A stretch of 15,591 nucleotides of DNA from Chthoniobacterales bacterium (GTDB lineage Bacteria; Verrucomicrobiota; Verrucomicrobiae; Chthoniobacterales; UBA10450). Positions 14,668 through 15,591 of the stretch are shown in pieces. Made by a program: the position numbers and the translations under genes. The stretch is taken from positions 1 to 15,591 of the forward strand of contig QHBL01000173.1 in the NCBI GenBank assembly GCA_003244125.1, in the 5' to 3' direction. How positions within the stretch are numbered: the first letter of the stretch is position 1; the number at the start of each line of letters is the position of its first letter. The notes under the pieces are model-generated. The model was not told where the DNA came from, made no database searches, and was given only the letters and a program-made list of their open reading frames with translations.

Positions 14668-15591
14668 TCAAAGTTGTCCGGTCATTACCGAGCTCTCCAC
14701 CGGGAACAAATCGAGTTGCGACGATGCCGGACGCAACTGCGCGGTCAAATTCTCACGATCAATCGTCAGCGCTCTTGCATTGTGATCGGCGGTGATGACA
14801 AACGGCAGCACCTTCTGCACCCGCACATGCAGCCGCGGCAAATCTTCCAGCCGCAGCTTATGCCAGCGCCGCAATCGTAAAATCCGCTCGACTGATTTGG
14901 TGCCGAGACCAGGAACACGCAGCAACAGCTCACGTGGTGAGCGATTCAGATCGACTGGAAATGTGACGATTGCGCAGTGCCCAGCCGCCGTCGCCCCCAC
15001 GATCATCTGCGTGCTTTGCCCGGCTGGCGCTAAGGCAGGTGCTTTTGCATTCTGTTTCCGTTCGTTCTTCGCCTCAGCGATGCGATCGCGAATGCCCTTC
15101 ATCACCAGCTCTGTATTCTCAAATCTTTTCTGCGGCGCGAGTCTCTCCACATCATCGCGCGTCGGAAGTTCGATGTTGATAGATATGCGATCGGCGTAGC
15201 GTCCGGCTTCGGCGATGAGCGCAGGTGACGCTTCCGGGATTGTCTTAAGATGAATGTAACCGCGGAACTGATGCTCGAGCCGCAAACGTGCGTGCAACCG
15301 CCACCACCTCTTCCATGGTGTAGTCCGGCGACCGGATGATGCCGGAGCTGAGGAACAACCCTTCGATGTAATTGCGCCGATAAAAATCGAGCGTCAGCTT
15401 CAACACTTCGTCCGCCGTGAAACGGGCGCGCTGCACGTTGCTCGAGGCGCGATTGATGCAATAAAGGCAATCGAAGATGCAGTAATTCGTGAGCAGAATT
15501 TTCAAGAGCGACACGCAACGGCCGTCGGGCGTGTAGGAGTGACAAATGCCCATGCTCGAGCCGATGCCTTTGCCATCGCGCGAAGTGCGCC
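14668..15591 (-). pseudogene. TIGR03916-type DNA modification/repair radical SAM protein, frameshifted and internally deleted, 5' end outside window
   Basis: The frame enters from the right edge with SRDGKGIGSSMGICHSYTPD, then the [4Fe-4S] cluster motif CIFDCLYC (CxxxCxxC), NYIEGLFLSSGIIRSPDYTM and, after a frameshift, FRGYIHLKTIPEASPALIAE, INIELPT and PAGQSTQMIVGA. The C-terminus has FPVDLNRSPRELLLRVPGLG, a helix-hairpin-helix DNA-binding motif, and a short tail ending in LDLFPVE. Two defects are visible. An extra base in the A-run at 15284-15286 (+ strand) moves the frame at VARTF/RLRLEHQ. Between MIVGATAA and VTFPVDLN, where full members carry over 100 residues (the YRLRRVYYSAFSPIP and HRLYQADWLLRFYGF region), only a few residues remain. 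The family pairs with DUF4130/UdgX, and its reaction is unknown. It is probably inactive unless the defects are assembly errors. Confidence 0.83.

Overview
The window looks like a chromosomal segment of a soil Verrucomicrobiota bacterium, most likely near Chthoniobacterales/'Candidatus Udaeobacter'. This is inferred from memory of families: the secreted repeat protein opening with PPPDG-type and NTATG repeats and ending in an S74 domain, the kelch protein with its C-terminal tail domain, and the BNR-repeat protein are all typical of those genomes. GC is high in most genes and drops by eye in the 7.6-12.2 kb stretch.

Left part (1-7.5 kb, mostly + strand): an EamA/DMT exporter (179-1123); an MbfA-like fusion of a ferritin-like domain and a VIT1/CCC1 iron transporter domain (1183-2367); a convergent small membrane protein (2436-2960, -); a gene-poor stretch with dispersed hairpin repeats; then a tight two-gene unit of exported proteins, a LolA-like protein (3549-4298) and a 1064-residue BNR/Asp-box propeller protein (4307-7501).

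Middle part (7.56-12.5 kb): an intact tRNA-Ala(CGC) on the - strand, a truncated and frameshifted tyrosine-recombinase relic (7812-8262), a NTATG-repeat/S74 surface protein with two compensating frameshifts (8297-9601, -), a 770-residue kelch protein (9922-12234, -), and a half tRNA (12474-12515, -) that matches the 5' half of the intact tRNA at 36 of 42 bases. Together these suggest an old tRNA-associated integrated element of about 4.9 kb, now degraded.

Right part (12.6-15.6 kb): a small exported DUF5666-like protein (+), a 31-bp-arm hairpin repeat, then a - strand DNA-repair cluster: radical SAM protein (TIGR03916 type, runs off the window), DUF4130 protein (TIGR03915 type) and UdgX uracil-DNA-binding protein. 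The cluster is damaged. The radical SAM gene has a 1-nt frameshift and appears to have lost an internal segment, a MITE-like repeat sits between it and the DUF4130 gene, and the expected DUF4130-UdgX fusion is broken by a loss of the linking segment that leaves two ORFs. UdgX itself keeps all its signature motifs. Several indels lie in homopolymers, so assembly error must be weighed against true decay. I see no clear, wholly new system. The most interesting points are the tRNA-bounded segment and the rearranged UdgX locus.
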